Assembly: GCA_024679565.1 (NCBI GenBank)
Contig: JAIBDD010000001.1
Coordinates: 87,672-151,671, forward strand
DNA length: 64,000 nucleotides
Direction of reading: 5' to 3'
Source of the DNA: Bacteroidota bacterium
Lineage (GTDB): Bacteria; Bacteroidota; Bacteroidia; NS11-12g; UBA9320
Below the pieces are notes generated by a model. That model did not search any database and was not told where the DNA came from. It worked only from the letters and a program-made list of their open reading frames with translations. A program made the position numbers and the translations under genes. Positions 34,421-44,138 of the stretch are shown piece by piece. Position 1 is the first letter of the stretch. The number at the start of each line of letters is the position of its first letter.

Positions 34421-37117
34421 ATGTCAGAAGAAAATACAGTAGAAAACGAGGAGAACAACGTACCCGAGGGTGAGGAAGCTACTGAACGTGCCTTAAAAGG
34501 CATGTATAAAGATTGGTTTTTAGATTATGCTTCGTATGTAATTCTGGAACGGGCTGTACCAAATATTGAAGACGGCCTTAAACCAGTGCAACGTAGAATA
34601 CTGCACAGCATGAAAGAAATGGATGATGGGCGCTACAACAAAGTGGCAAACATCATTGGTAATACGATGCAGTACCATCCACATGGGGATGCGTCAATAG
34701 GTGATGCTATAGTTAATCTTGGCCAAAAAGACCTGTTGATTGACACCCAAGGAAACTGGGGCGACATACGTACAGGCGACCGAGCTGCCGCACCTAGGTA
34801 TATTGAAGCAAGGCTCACGAAGTTTGCCCTTGAGGTAGCATTTAACAAACAAACTACCGAATGGCAGAAGTCATACGATGGCCGTAAAAATGAGCCTATA
34901 ACGCTTCCAATGAAATTCCCTCTTCTTCTTGCCCAAGGTGTAGAAGGTATTGCAGTTGGTTTGTCGACCAAAATAATGCCACACAATTTTGTGGAATTGA
35001 TAAATGGAAGCATTGCTATTTTAAAGGGAAAGAATACGACTTTGGTTCCTGATTTCCCTACTGGTGGTATGGCCGACTTTTCCGACTATAATTCAGGGCG
35101 AAGAGGTGGGAAAATCAAGGTCCGAGCACGCATAGAAGAGCAAGACAAAAAAACCATACTGATTCGAGAAATCCCTTATGGACAAACTACGACATCAGTA
35201 ATAGATAGTATTATTAAAGCCAATGACAAAGGCAAGATCAAGATTAAAAAGGTTGTAGACAATACAGCAAAAGAACTTGAGATTGAAGTTCATTTAGCAC
35301 CAGGCATTTCTGCCGACAAAACCATCGATGCCCTATACGCTTTCACCAATTGCGAAGTATCTATTAGCCCGAATGCATGCGTAATTGTAGAAAACAAACC
35401 CCACTTTTTGTCTGTCGATGAGATTCTTAGAATCAATACAGAAAACACACGTGACTTACTTCGTCAAGAACTTGAGATTAAGAAAGGTGAATTAGAAGAG
35501 AAGTGGCACTTCAGCTCGCTTGAGAAAATATTTATTGAAGAGCGTATTTATCGAGACATTGAAGAGGAAACGACCTGGGAAGGTGTTTTGTCTGCCATTG
35601 ATAAGGGTTTAGATCCGTTTAAAAAATTATTAAGAAGAGAAGTAACACAAGAAGATATTGTTAGGCTAACGGAAATCAAAATAAAACGAATTAGTAAGTT
35701 TGATTCGTTTAAGGCAGATGAGTTACTAAAGGGTATTGAAGATGAATTAGCAAAAGTTAAGCATCATTTAGAAAACCTTACCGACTACGCCATAGCCTAT
35801 TTTAAAAACCTGCTTAAGAAGTACGGAAAAGACAAAGAACGCAGAACGGAAGAACGTCAATTTGGCGACATTCAAGCCGCCACCGTTGCAGTTGCCAACG
35901 AAAAATTATACGCCAATATTGAAGAAGGATTCGTTGGGACTAGTCTTAAAAAAGACACCTATATCAGCGATTGCTCTGATATCGACGATATTATAGTTTT
36001 TACTGCCGATGGAAATTATACGGTAAGTAAGGTTAGTGCGAAGGCATTCTTTGGTAAAAATATAATTCATGTATCTGTTTGGCGGAAAGGTGATGATAGA
36101 AAAGTATACAATTGTGTGTATACTGATGGCGTTTCTGGCAAAACATTTGCTAAACGATTTAATGTCAACTCTATAACGCGCGACAAACCATACAATGTGG
36201 GTAAAAACGACAAATCGAAAGTGCAGTATTTCAGCGCAAATCCAAACGGAGAAGCGGAAATTATAACGATATACCTGCATGGACTCGCCAAAGCGAGAAA
36301 GAAAGTCTATGAGTTTGATTTTGCAGAATTAGCCATAAAAGGTAGAGGCTCACAGGGTAATACGGTCAGCAAATACCGCTTACGCAAGGTGGAATTGAAA
36401 CAAAAAGGTAAGTCAACAATAGGTGGAAGAGATATTTGGTACGAACCCGCTATTGGTCGGTTAAACGTTGATAGCCGAGGAGTCCTGCTTGGGAGTTTCC
36501 ATACAGATGATTTAATTCTAGTTGTTTATAGAAGCGGCGATTACCAACTTACCAGTCATGAGCTAACGAATCATTACAACCCGAAAGACGTTTTTCTAAT
36601 TGAAAAATTCAATGCCAATAAAACGATATCAGCCATTCATTACGATGCCAAACAAAAAACGCATTTTGTAAAACGGTTTAACATTGAGACGAGCACAGTT
36701 GGAAAGAAATTCTACTTCATCAATGAAGGGCGAAATTCCACTTTGACTTATGCGTCAACCAAACCAAATGCAACCATTTTACTTGCTACTAAAAACGACA
36801 AGAAGGAGAAAACGGAAGAAGAGATTGTACTTAGGGATTTCATAGATATTAAGGGGTGGAAATCGACAGGAAATAAGTTGACTTACGACCATTTTGTTAA
36901 AATTAGCGATGTAGAGGTGCCAGAGGAAGTAGTTGAAGAACCTATTGAATCCATTCAACACGAACCCCTCCATTTGGATACCGCAGAGAAAGTTGCAGAA
37001 GAAGCACCAAAAGACGTTGTTAAAAACGAAACGTCTAAAGAGGAGAAACCAGAGCAAGATTCTACTGACGAAGACGATAAAAAATTCACGACTGGAGACC
37101 AAATAAACTTACTGTAA
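34421..37117 (+). CDS. parC: DNA topoisomerase IV subunit A
   Basis: This is the DNA-breaking subunit (898 aa). The catalytic Tyr127 lies in AAPRYIEARLTKFA, and the quinolone-binding stretch is HPHGDASIGDAIV. The positions aligned with E. coli ParC Ser80 and Glu84 are Ala91 and Asp95, so the usual Ser is absent. The C-terminal half forms beta-pinwheel blades, and the last 80 residues are acidic, Glu- and Lys-rich and probably disordered. parE lies 31 nt upstream. A methyltransferase gene begins 1 nt downstream. Confidence 0.95.
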   Translation: MSEENTVENEENNVPEGEEATERALKGMYKDWFLDYASYVILERAVPNIEDGLKPVQRRILHSMKEMDDGRYNKVANIIGNTMQYHPHGDASIGDAIVNLGQKDLLIDTQGNWGDIRTGDRAAAPRYIEARLTKFALEVAFNKQTTEWQKSYDGRKNEPITLPMKFPLLLAQGVEGIAVGLSTKIMPHNFVELINGSIAILKGKNTTLVPDFPTGGMADFSDYNSGRRGGKIKVRARIEEQDKKTILIREIPYGQTTTSVIDSIIKANDKGKIKIKKVVDNTAKELEIEVHLAPGISADKTIDALYAFTNCEVSISPNACVIVENKPHFLSVDEILRINTENTRDLLRQELEIKKGELEEKWHFSSLEKIFIEERIYRDIEEETTWEGVLSAIDKGLDPFKKLLRREVTQEDIVRLTEIKIKRISKFDSFKADELLKGIEDELAKVKHHLENLTDYAIAYFKNLLKKYGKDKERRTEERQFGDIQAATVAVANEKLYANIEEGFVGTSLKKDTYISDCSDIDDIIVFTADGNYTVSKVSAKAFFGKNIIHVSVWRKGDDRKVYNCVYTDGVSGKTFAKRFNVNSITRDKPYNVGKNDKSKVQYFSANPNGEAEIITIYLHGLAKARKKVYEFDFAELAIKGRGSQGNTVSKYRLRKVELKQKGKSTIGGRDIWYEPAIGRLNVDSRGVLLGSFHTDDLILVVYRSGDYQLTSHELTNHYNPKDVFLIEKFNANKTISAIHYDAKQKTHFVKRFNIETSTVGKKFYFINEGRNSTLTYASTKPNATILLATKNDKKEKTEEEIVLRDFIDIKGWKSTGNKLTYDHFVKISDVEVPEEVVEEPIESIQHEPLHLDTAEKVAEEAPKDVVKNETSKEEKPEQDSTDEDDKKFTTGDQINLL

Positions 37118-37118
37118 T

Positions 37119-37829
37119 ATGTCTGATAAAAACATTGTCCCGATTTCAATACCGGGCATTCATCAAGCTTTTTGGCCATACTTTGTGGAGAACACAAAGG
37201 GTGAGAAAATAAAGGTCCTAGATTGTGGTGCAGGACATGGCGCTTTTACAAAGAAATTATTTGAAGCGGGTTACGACGTTAGTGCATGCGACTTGTTTCC
37301 AGAAATATTCTATTACGACAAAGTAGATTGTAAAAAAGCCAACGTCACAGAACACCTGCCTTTTGAAGACAAGAGTTTCGATGCCATTGTAGCCATGGAA
37401 ATCATGGAACATATTCAAGACCATGAGGTATTTTTTGAAGAATCGAATCGAATTCTTCAAAAAGGAGGGTCGGTGTATATCTCTACGCCTAATGTATTGA
37501 GTTTAAAATCACGGATTCGCTATCTGTTTACTGGTTTCTTTTATAGTTTTAAACCTCTTGAGATAACTAATTATGATGGTTTGCAACATGTTGCGTCTTT
37601 AACGCTAGACCAATATGACTACCTCGCGGTTAAACGCGGATTTAAGCGTGCGACATACTCGTTTGACAAACGTCAAACCACTTCCCTTCTTCTGTTAATC
37701 TTATATCCAGTATTGTGGATAATGACCAAGATTAAAAAAACCGGAAGCTTCCACAATCAATTTGACTTGTTGACAGGAAGAATCATATTTATGAAATATG
37801 AAAAAATCAGTGAAATGACTCAGAAATAA
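37119..37829 (+). CDS. Class I SAM-dependent methyltransferase
   Basis: This is a 236-aa Methyltransf_11/UbiE-type protein with SAM motif I VLDCGAGHGAFTKKL, the acidic residue after beta-2 in SACDLFPE, motif IV FDAIVAMEIMEHIQD and ILQKGGSVYISTPN. A hydrophobic stretch near the end (LLLLILYPVLWIM) suggests membrane association. Such enzymes often modify lipids or glycans. The substrate is unknown, and its coupling to parC (1-nt gap) gives no obvious functional link. Confidence 0.85.
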   Translation: MSDKNIVPISIPGIHQAFWPYFVENTKGEKIKVLDCGAGHGAFTKKLFEAGYDVSACDLFPEIFYYDKVDCKKANVTEHLPFEDKSFDAIVAMEIMEHIQDHEVFFEESNRILQKGGSVYISTPNVLSLKSRIRYLFTGFFYSFKPLEITNYDGLQHVASLTLDQYDYLAVKRGFKRATYSFDKRQTTSLLLLILYPVLWIMTKIKKTGSFHNQFDLLTGRIIFMKYEKISEMTQK

Positions 37830-38090
37830 TGCATGATTAAGTCGCTTGCGACAGACCTACTCAATGTCTGATGTTTAGACTTAATGACGTAGAATGAATC
37901 CATATAAATCTTTTGTCAAATTTTACATTTTTTTTTTTGAAATAATTTTTGAGCGCTAAGGCACGCTGTGCCTCATTGCGACCATTTTTTACCCCCTATT
38001 TGTGTCATCGTACAATTAAATTTATGTCATAGTAATGTTGACTTTACGTTAATTTAACGTTTAATTTACAGTAATTAAGTATAAAACAGT
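37830..38090. other. Intergenic region upstream of the SusC operon
   Basis: This is a 261-nt AT-rich region without a gene. It contains small palindromes (GTCGC-TT-GCGAC at 37841-37852; AGGCAC-GCT-GTGCCT at 37959-37973), a run of eleven T at 37928-37938 and a perfect palindrome at 38046-38060. No TAnnTTTG element is found, so transcription of the operon may depend on an alternative sigma or activator. Confidence 0.5.
38046..38060. promoter_or_regulatory. Perfect palindrome ACGTTAA-T-TTAACGT, candidate operator
   Basis: The two 7-bp arms are exactly inverted around one T, 31 nt before the SusC ATG. The site overlaps where a promoter would lie and looks like a dimeric regulator site. The regulator is not identifiable from the window. 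Confidence 0.45.
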
Positions 38091-41000
38091 ATGAAATTAA
38101 AACTTTACAAGTATCTACTTACTGTTACTGCTGTGTGTTTGGCCCATTTTTCCTATGGACAAAGTCGGACCGTAACCGGAGCAGTTTCAACGTTGGATGG
38201 TAACATTCCTCTTGAAGGGGTAAGTGTCTTGGTTACAGGCACAGATGTTGCAACCGTAACCACCTCAGATGGTAAGTATTCTATCAATGTACCAACTGGG
38301 AAAAATGAACTTCAATTTCTTTTCGTAGGTTTCGATACCGAAACTGTAACGCTAACTGCAGGTAATGTAGTTAATGTAACCATGAAAGAGGCCCTATTCG
38401 ACCTCGGAGAGACGGTAGTAACCGCTATTGGTGTTAAAAAAGAAATTAAATCACTTGGATTTGCAGTGACTCAAGTTAAAGCAAAAGAGTTAACCGAATC
38501 TGGTGAAAGAAGTATTCTTAATTCTTTGCAAGGAAAAGTTGCAGGGGTTAACATCTCACAAAGCTCTACGGATCCTGGTGCATCTACCAGAATTCTTATT
38601 AGAGGTATTAGTTCAATGACACAGGGTAACCAACCGTTATTCGTTATTGATGGTGTACCAATGACCAACGTAAGTATCAACTCGACAGCGACAGACGGCG
38701 CAAATGGAGGAGATGCACTTAACGGCGGTTATGACTTTGGTAATGGTGCTAACGCTGTAAACCCAGAAGACGTTGAGTCGATGAACATCCTTAAAGGATC
38801 GGCTGCAACTGCACTTTATGGTTCACGTGCAGCGAATGGTGCAATTATCATCACAACCAAAAAATCTGGTTTTGCTGCTCCTGGCCAAAAGAAACGCTTT
38901 GGGGTATCTTATTCAGGTAACTACACATTCTCTAGAATTTTAAGAGCTCCTAATTTCCAAGATCAATTTGGTCAAGGATGGGACGGAAACAATTGGTTAG
39001 ACGAAAACGGATCTTGGGGACCAGAATACGATGGTTCTGATCGTGTATGGGGTAGAGTGGTTGATAACTCTCAATTACTAAAACCGTATAGCCCAGTTGA
39101 AAATAATTTGGAAAATTTCTTCGAAACAGGAATTGCCCGTAACAACCACGTGTCTTTAAGTGGTGGTAACGATAAATCTACTTTCTACTTGTCTTATGCA
39201 AACTTTGAGCAAGACGGTATTATGCCAACAGACGTTGATAATTTCAAACGGAACTCTGTGGCTTTAAGAGGATCTCGTAAAGTAGGATGGTTAACACTAT
39301 CTAGTTCTATGAACTACGCGGCTACTAAAAACAGTTTCGTACCTACAGGTCAAGGTGGTACAACGGTAAACAACTTAATGCAAATTCCAGGTGATTTAAA
39401 AATTACGGATATGGAAGATTATAGTGCTAAGTTTTATGATCCAGAAACATACTTTACTGCCTATGGTGTTACTAACCCTTACTTTAGCCTCTATGAGAAC
39501 AGTAATACGTCTGAAACAGATAAACTGTTCGGTAATGTACAAGCATCAGCTAAAATCAAAAATCACTGGAACTTGCTTTATAGATTTGGGTACGACTTAA
39601 ACTATTCTAACTCAGACATATACAGAGCAATATTATTGCCAGAAGGTGTAAACAGTGGTAGTGTGGATGACCCTGGATTTGTAAGTAACTTTAAGTACAA
39701 CGCAAACCAATTCAACCACGACGTACTATTAAGCTACGAAAACCAGCTTACCGACGATTTAGCTTTCAACGGGTTTGTTGGGTTAAACGTTAACCAAAGA
39801 TCTACTAGTTCACTTTACTCTAGTGTAGCTGGTTTAGACATTGCAGGATTCTACAATTTAAAAAACAGTTCTGCGACTCCAATAATCAATCAGGCCAATA
39901 CGTTAAGACGTTTGGTTGGAACATTTGTTCAAGGTACGTTTGACTATAAAGGCTATATGTTCTTGAATTTAGGTGTGAGAAGAGACGCTTCTTCTACCCT
40001 ACCAAAAGAAAACAACACATTTACATACCCATCAGCTAACTTAAGTTGGATATTCTCTGAGTTCTTATCTAAGAACGCACAGAAAACATTAAACTTTGCT
40101 AAGTTGAGAATTGGTGTTGGTCAAACAGGAAATGACGCTCCAGTGTATATCACTAAGCCAGTATATGTTGCTGGTTCTATTGATCAACCATTTAGAGAGT
40201 ACTTATTCCCTATTCCTGGAAACATTAACGGTTTCGAAGTTGGTAATACCTTAGGTAACCCAGGTCTTCAGCCAGAAATCACAACAGAATTTGAAATCGG
40301 TAGTGATTTAAGGTTCTTAAACCACAGACTTATCGTAGACGTTACTTACTATAAACGTAACACCAAAGACCAAATCTTTGTTGTGCCTTTATCTCCTGCG
40401 TCAGGTTATACAAGTCAGTATGCCAACGTTGCTGAGGTTGAGAACAAAGGTCTTGAGCTACTTATTACTGGTAAAATTATAAAATCAGAAAAAAGAAGTG
40501 GTTTCAACTGGACTTCTTCAGTTAACTTCACTAACAACAGAAACAAAGTGGTTTCTTTAGCTAATGGTGTTGAGAAATTCTCATTAGGAGGATTAACAAC
40601 TGTAGGTTACTTCGCCGTTGAAGGTGAGCCTATCGGCGTATTTGAAGGTAGTGTTGCAAAAACAGTGATGGTGAATGGCGAAGAGAAAACAGTTGTAGAC
40701 GGTAACGGTGTTCCTGTTGCAGCAACTGAAAAAGAATTCTACGGTAATTCTCAGTATGACTTCATCATGGGATTCTCTAACAACTTTACTTGGAAAGGGT
40801 TTGGTTTAGGATTCAACTTTGATATCAGAAAAGGTGGTTTGATGTTCTCTAGAACGTCAGACATTAGCCACTTTACTGGAAACAGTGTTAAAACTACGTA
40901 TAACAACCGTAAGCCATTTATGGTTCCAGGTTCTGTGAATGAGATTGACAATGGTGATGGAACTTTTAGTTATACTGAAAACTTAACTGCTGTTGACCCA

Positions 41001-41309
41001 GCACATATGGATGATTACCACAGAGCTATTGCTTTTGATAAACAAAACGTAATTGACAAGTCTTTTGTTAAACTTCGTGACTTAGTAATTAGTTACAAGA
41101 TCCCATCTAAATATGCTGATAAAATCAAAGCATACAACATGACAGTTAGTGTAATCGGAAGAAACCTATTGTTATTCACACCTACAGACAATCAATTTAT
41201 TGATCCTGAAGTATCAACGTTTGGTACAGGTGTTAACGCTGGTTTTGGTGAATTTAGTGCAAATCCAACTACACGTTCTATTTCAATCGCTTTAAGAGCT
41301 AATTTTTAA
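38091..41309 (+). CDS. SusC/RagA family TonB-linked outer-membrane transporter
   Basis: This is a 1072-aa TonB-dependent receptor for uptake of an oligosaccharide, peptide or similar ligand. Signal peptide is MKLKLYKYLLTVTAVCLAHFSYGQ. Residues 28-110 are the carboxypeptidase-regulatory-like domain found in SusC proteins (VTGAVSTLDGN to GKYSINVPTG). The TonB box lies around LGETVVTAIGVKKEIKSLG, the plug domain includes LQGKVAGVNI, RILIRGISSMTQGNQPLFVIDG and NILKGSAATALYGSRAANG, and the rest is a 22-strand barrel ending in Phe. The SusD partner follows after 10 nt. Confidence 0.96.
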   Translation: MKLKLYKYLLTVTAVCLAHFSYGQSRTVTGAVSTLDGNIPLEGVSVLVTGTDVATVTTSDGKYSINVPTGKNELQFLFVGFDTETVTLTAGNVVNVTMKEALFDLGETVVTAIGVKKEIKSLGFAVTQVKAKELTESGERSILNSLQGKVAGVNISQSSTDPGASTRILIRGISSMTQGNQPLFVIDGVPMTNVSINSTATDGANGGDALNGGYDFGNGANAVNPEDVESMNILKGSAATALYGSRAANGAIIITTKKSGFAAPGQKKRFGVSYSGNYTFSRILRAPNFQDQFGQGWDGNNWLDENGSWGPEYDGSDRVWGRVVDNSQLLKPYSPVENNLENFFETGIARNNHVSLSGGNDKSTFYLSYANFEQDGIMPTDVDNFKRNSVALRGSRKVGWLTLSSSMNYAATKNSFVPTGQGGTTVNNLMQIPGDLKITDMEDYSAKFYDPETYFTAYGVTNPYFSLYENSNTSETDKLFGNVQASAKIKNHWNLLYRFGYDLNYSNSDIYRAILLPEGVNSGSVDDPGFVSNFKYNANQFNHDVLLSYENQLTDDLAFNGFVGLNVNQRSTSSLYSSVAGLDIAGFYNLKNSSATPIINQANTLRRLVGTFVQGTFDYKGYMFLNLGVRRDASSTLPKENNTFTYPSANLSWIFSEFLSKNAQKTLNFAKLRIGVGQTGNDAPVYITKPVYVAGSIDQPFREYLFPIPGNINGFEVGNTLGNPGLQPEITTEFEIGSDLRFLNHRLIVDVTYYKRNTKDQIFVVPLSPASGYTSQYANVAEVENKGLELLITGKIIKSEKRSGFNWTSSVNFTNNRNKVVSLANGVEKFSLGGLTTVGYFAVEGEPIGVFEGSVAKTVMVNGEEKTVVDGNGVPVAATEKEFYGNSQYDFIMGFSNNFTWKGFGLGFNFDIRKGGLMFSRTSDISHFTGNSVKTTYNNRKPFMVPGSVNEIDNGDGTFSYTENLTAVDPAHMDDYHRAIAFDKQNVIDKSFVKLRDLVISYKIPSKYADKIKAYNMTVSVIGRNLLLFTPTDNQFIDPEVSTFGTGVNAGFGEFSANPTTRSISIALRANF

Positions 41310-41319
41310 TGTTTACAGA

Positions 41320-42777
41320 ATGAAAAAGATTTTAAATAAATATAACACAATCGCGATAGCAGCTTTATTGCTATTTGCAGGTTGCAAGGACTATTTAGAC
41401 ATCAATGATGATCCAAATAACCCTACTGATGCAACGTTAGATCTAATCCTTCCAGTTGGTATATCATCTGTTGGTATTCAAGTGGGTGGATCTTACCATA
41501 ACCTTGGCGGGTTTTGGTCTCAATACTATACCCAAAGTCCTGATGCAGGTCAGTATGAAGATATAGACGAATACAACATCACACCTGATTTCTTTGATCG
41601 TGAATGGACAGACATTTATGCCGGTGGCATTAATGACCTTGAAACTATCCGAAACAAAGCAATGGCTGATGGAGAAGGTAACTACTACTTAATTGCAACG
41701 CTTGTTCAAGCGTATGGTTACCACTTCTTAGCAGATTTGTATAACGAAGTACCTTATTCTGATGCTTTAGGTGGTTTAGATGCTAACTTCTCTCCTACAT
41801 GGGATAAAGGAAGCGCAGTCTATACAGGTTTATTGAAGGCTATTGATGACGCCATGGATATGCAAGCAAGCACGCCTGGAACTACACCAGGGGCAGACGA
41901 CTTGGTTTTTGGTGGCGACATGTCGCAATGGATTGGATTCGCGAATACACTGAAACTACGTATTCATATGAGACAGTCTGCGACACCTCAAGGTGATCAA
42001 GCAGCCATTAAAGCCTTAGTTACTGCCAATAACTTCATCTCGCAGGATGCGATGATGACTGCATTTGCTGATGAGCAAAACAAACGTAACCCATATTACG
42101 AAATCCAAGTAGATAGACTAGGAGGCGTAAATCAGGCTGCAAGTAATTCTATTGTTAAATACTTAGTTGACAACACGGATGACAGAATAGATGCATTACT
42201 AGTACAAGGTGGTACTGGCCAATGGGTAGCTAAAGAGCAAGGTGATTTCGCAAATCGCGATATTAGTTTTGGCGACTTGGCTACACCAAACATTACGGCC
42301 ACTCATCCTGTTTACTTCTTTACTGTTGCTGAAGTAAACTTCTTAGTTGCCGAAGCGAATCTTCGTTTTAATGGAGGTTCTGGAGCTAAAGAAGCGTATG
42401 ATGCAGGTATTGATGCTTCGTTTAATATGTTAGGTGTTCCTGGATCATCAACATATCATGGTGCTGGTGGTGTTTACGAATGGAATGCTGGTGGAACTAT
42501 GGACGAGCAATGGGAGCAAATAATGCTACAAAAATGGGTTGCTATGTGTAATAGCCAAAACCTTGAAGCATTCTTTGAAATGAATAGAACTGGTTACCCA
42601 AAATATGCTGCAGGCGTTGGAGATCCTGGCGAATTGACAATTTCGATAGGCTCTGTTTTACCTGCAGGTAAAGGACCAAAGCGTTTATTATTCCCTGATG
42701 TTGAAGTATCACGTAATACAAACACACCAAGTCAGCCAGGTGGTGGGATTGGTGAAAAAGTATGGTGGAGTAAATAA
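41320..42777 (+). CDS. SusD/RagB family substrate-binding lipoprotein
   Basis: This is a surface lipoprotein (485 aa) that lids the SusC barrel and captures ligand. Signal and lipobox end at IAALLLFAGCKDYLDINDDP, and the motif DYLDINDDPNNP is typical of the SusD_2/SusD-like group. The body is alpha-helical TPR-like (AYGYHFLADLYNEVPYSDAL, WIGFANTLKLRIHMR, FLVAEANLRF). It forms an operon with SusC upstream and two small lipoproteins downstream. The ligand is unknown; no glycoside hydrolase or peptidase is in the operon. Confidence 0.95.
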   Translation: MKKILNKYNTIAIAALLLFAGCKDYLDINDDPNNPTDATLDLILPVGISSVGIQVGGSYHNLGGFWSQYYTQSPDAGQYEDIDEYNITPDFFDREWTDIYAGGINDLETIRNKAMADGEGNYYLIATLVQAYGYHFLADLYNEVPYSDALGGLDANFSPTWDKGSAVYTGLLKAIDDAMDMQASTPGTTPGADDLVFGGDMSQWIGFANTLKLRIHMRQSATPQGDQAAIKALVTANNFISQDAMMTAFADEQNKRNPYYEIQVDRLGGVNQAASNSIVKYLVDNTDDRIDALLVQGGTGQWVAKEQGDFANRDISFGDLATPNITATHPVYFFTVAEVNFLVAEANLRFNGGSGAKEAYDAGIDASFNMLGVPGSSTYHGAGGVYEWNAGGTMDEQWEQIMLQKWVAMCNSQNLEAFFEMNRTGYPKYAAGVGDPGELTISIGSVLPAGKGPKRLLFPDVEVSRNTNTPSQPGGGIGEKVWWSK

Positions 42778-42797
42778 TAATTTATAATACAGTTAAA

Positions 42798-43541
42798 ATG
42801 AAAAATATATCTATAAAACCCTTAATCTTATTATCGCTGTTGGCCGTATGCTTTGTAGGATGTAAAGACGACACAGAGTCTATCTCACGTGTTACTAACT
42901 ATCCTGATTTCACTATGAATGGTGATGCATTCATCATACATCAACTTGGAGACGCTTTTACTGATCCAGGCGTAACGGCTACTGAAGCCGGTGCTGATCT
43001 TGATGTTGCCTCGAGTTCTATGGGCACCTACACTGGTGGTGCACTTGACGTTAATACGTCTGATGAATATCACATCACATACTCCGCTACAAACAAGGAT
43101 GGTTTCGCTGGAACCGTTGGAAGAACTGTAGTTGTTGCCAACAACGGAGATTTAACGTCTTCTATTGAAGGCCTGTACACTTCTACCGTAGTACGTAATG
43201 GCTCTGCCGGACCACAATACACGGATATGTCGTATATCATCATTTGGAAAAACACTGATGGAACGTACGAATTGTCTGATGGTATTGGTGGGTACTACAA
43301 TATGGGTCGTGGATATGGTCCAAACTATATCGCACCTGGAATGGTAGTAACTGCAAACGACATCGCAACAAATGACTTCTCAATTGCTGACTTTGGCGTA
43401 AAATCATTTGGTGGAGATTGCACAACCTCTGGCTTCACTGTTGATGCTGGAGCTAAAACAATCAATTTTATCAGCCAATGGATTACACCAGGTGGAACTG
43501 AGTACAATTTTGACGTAACACTAACTCAAGTAGCATTTTAA
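42798..43541 (+). CDS. SusCD-associated lipoprotein with Ig-like domain (BT_2262-like)
   Basis: This 247-aa lipoprotein has its lipobox at Cys22 (LAVCFVGCKDD). Residues 40-115 form an Ig/cadherin-like module with GDAFTDPGVTATEAG and YHITYSATNKDGFAGTVGRTVVVA, the pattern of DUF5011/BT_2262-type domains in SusCD operons. The C-terminal part is beta-rich. It is probably a surface ligand-binding accessory (SusE/F-like in role, not in sequence). The gap to susD is 20 nt. Confidence 0.75.
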   Translation: MKNISIKPLILLSLLAVCFVGCKDDTESISRVTNYPDFTMNGDAFIIHQLGDAFTDPGVTATEAGADLDVASSSMGTYTGGALDVNTSDEYHITYSATNKDGFAGTVGRTVVVANNGDLTSSIEGLYTSTVVRNGSAGPQYTDMSYIIIWKNTDGTYELSDGIGGYYNMGRGYGPNYIAPGMVVTANDIATNDFSIADFGVKSFGGDCTTSGFTVDAGAKTINFISQWITPGGTEYNFDVTLTQVAF

Positions 43542-43558
43542 TTTAAGCACGTAACAAA

Positions 43559-44068
43559 ATGAAAATAAAACTCAAATCAATATTACTATTAAGTGCTATC
43601 GCCTTTACGTTCACAGCATGTGACGATTGGGGAGAGTACGAACCTACAGTACTTCCTGGCAGCGAATTAGCTGGAGAGTGGTACGTAAGGTACACAGTAG
43701 ATGGAGCTGATATCTATGGTTTAGGATATCATACATTCCTAACTTCAACCACTGCTGCGGCAGACGGTAAAGAATTGTTTTTAAACGATCAAGCTAATTT
43801 CTGGGATTTCCAGGTAAAAGCACCAATGAACGTTGATTCTAAAACATTCGGACTAGCAAACGGAACAGACAGTTTAACCAACTTAGTTGATGGTTATGAC
43901 ATCAAAGTTCGCGTTACTAAAGGACAAGTATTCCCAGACGGAGGTCGGTCAAAAACTGGCGTTCAGGTAGATAGCATTTACTTCGAAGTGGAGTTTGCTG
44001 ACGACCCGGGCACTATATACGAAATCTCAGGACACGGTAGAACCGGTTTCGGAGACGACGATTATTAA
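43559..44068 (+). CDS. SusCD-associated small lipoprotein (lipid-binding putative hydrolase family)
   Basis: This 169-aa lipoprotein (SAIAFTFTACDDWGEYEP) has a single lipocalin-like beta domain: SELAGEWYVRYTVDG, NFWDFQVKAPMNVDSKTF, then SIYFEVEFADDPGTIYEISGHGRTGF. This matches the small proteins annotated as lipid-binding putative hydrolases that follow SusC, SusD and BT_2262-like genes in other Bacteroidota. No hydrolytic motif is evident. It is the last gene of the operon, with a hairpin terminator 24 nt downstream. Confidence 0.72.
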   Translation: MKIKLKSILLLSAIAFTFTACDDWGEYEPTVLPGSELAGEWYVRYTVDGADIYGLGYHTFLTSTTAAADGKELFLNDQANFWDFQVKAPMNVDSKTFGLANGTDSLTNLVDGYDIKVRVTKGQVFPDGGRSKTGVQVDSIYFEVEFADDPGTIYEISGHGRTGFGDDDY

Positions 44069-44091
44069 AACAAGTTCTATTATATATACCC

Positions 44092-44128
44092 AAGTCCTGT
44101 TAGTCATAGATTAACGGGACTTTTTTTT
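44092..44128 (+). terminator. Intrinsic terminator of the SusCD operon
   Basis: An 11-bp stem with one G-U pair (44092-44102 with 44112-44122) has a 9-nt loop and is followed by eight T. It also sits beyond the end of the convergent GNAT gene and may serve both strands. Confidence 0.85.
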
Positions 44129-44138
44129 GGCCATAATT

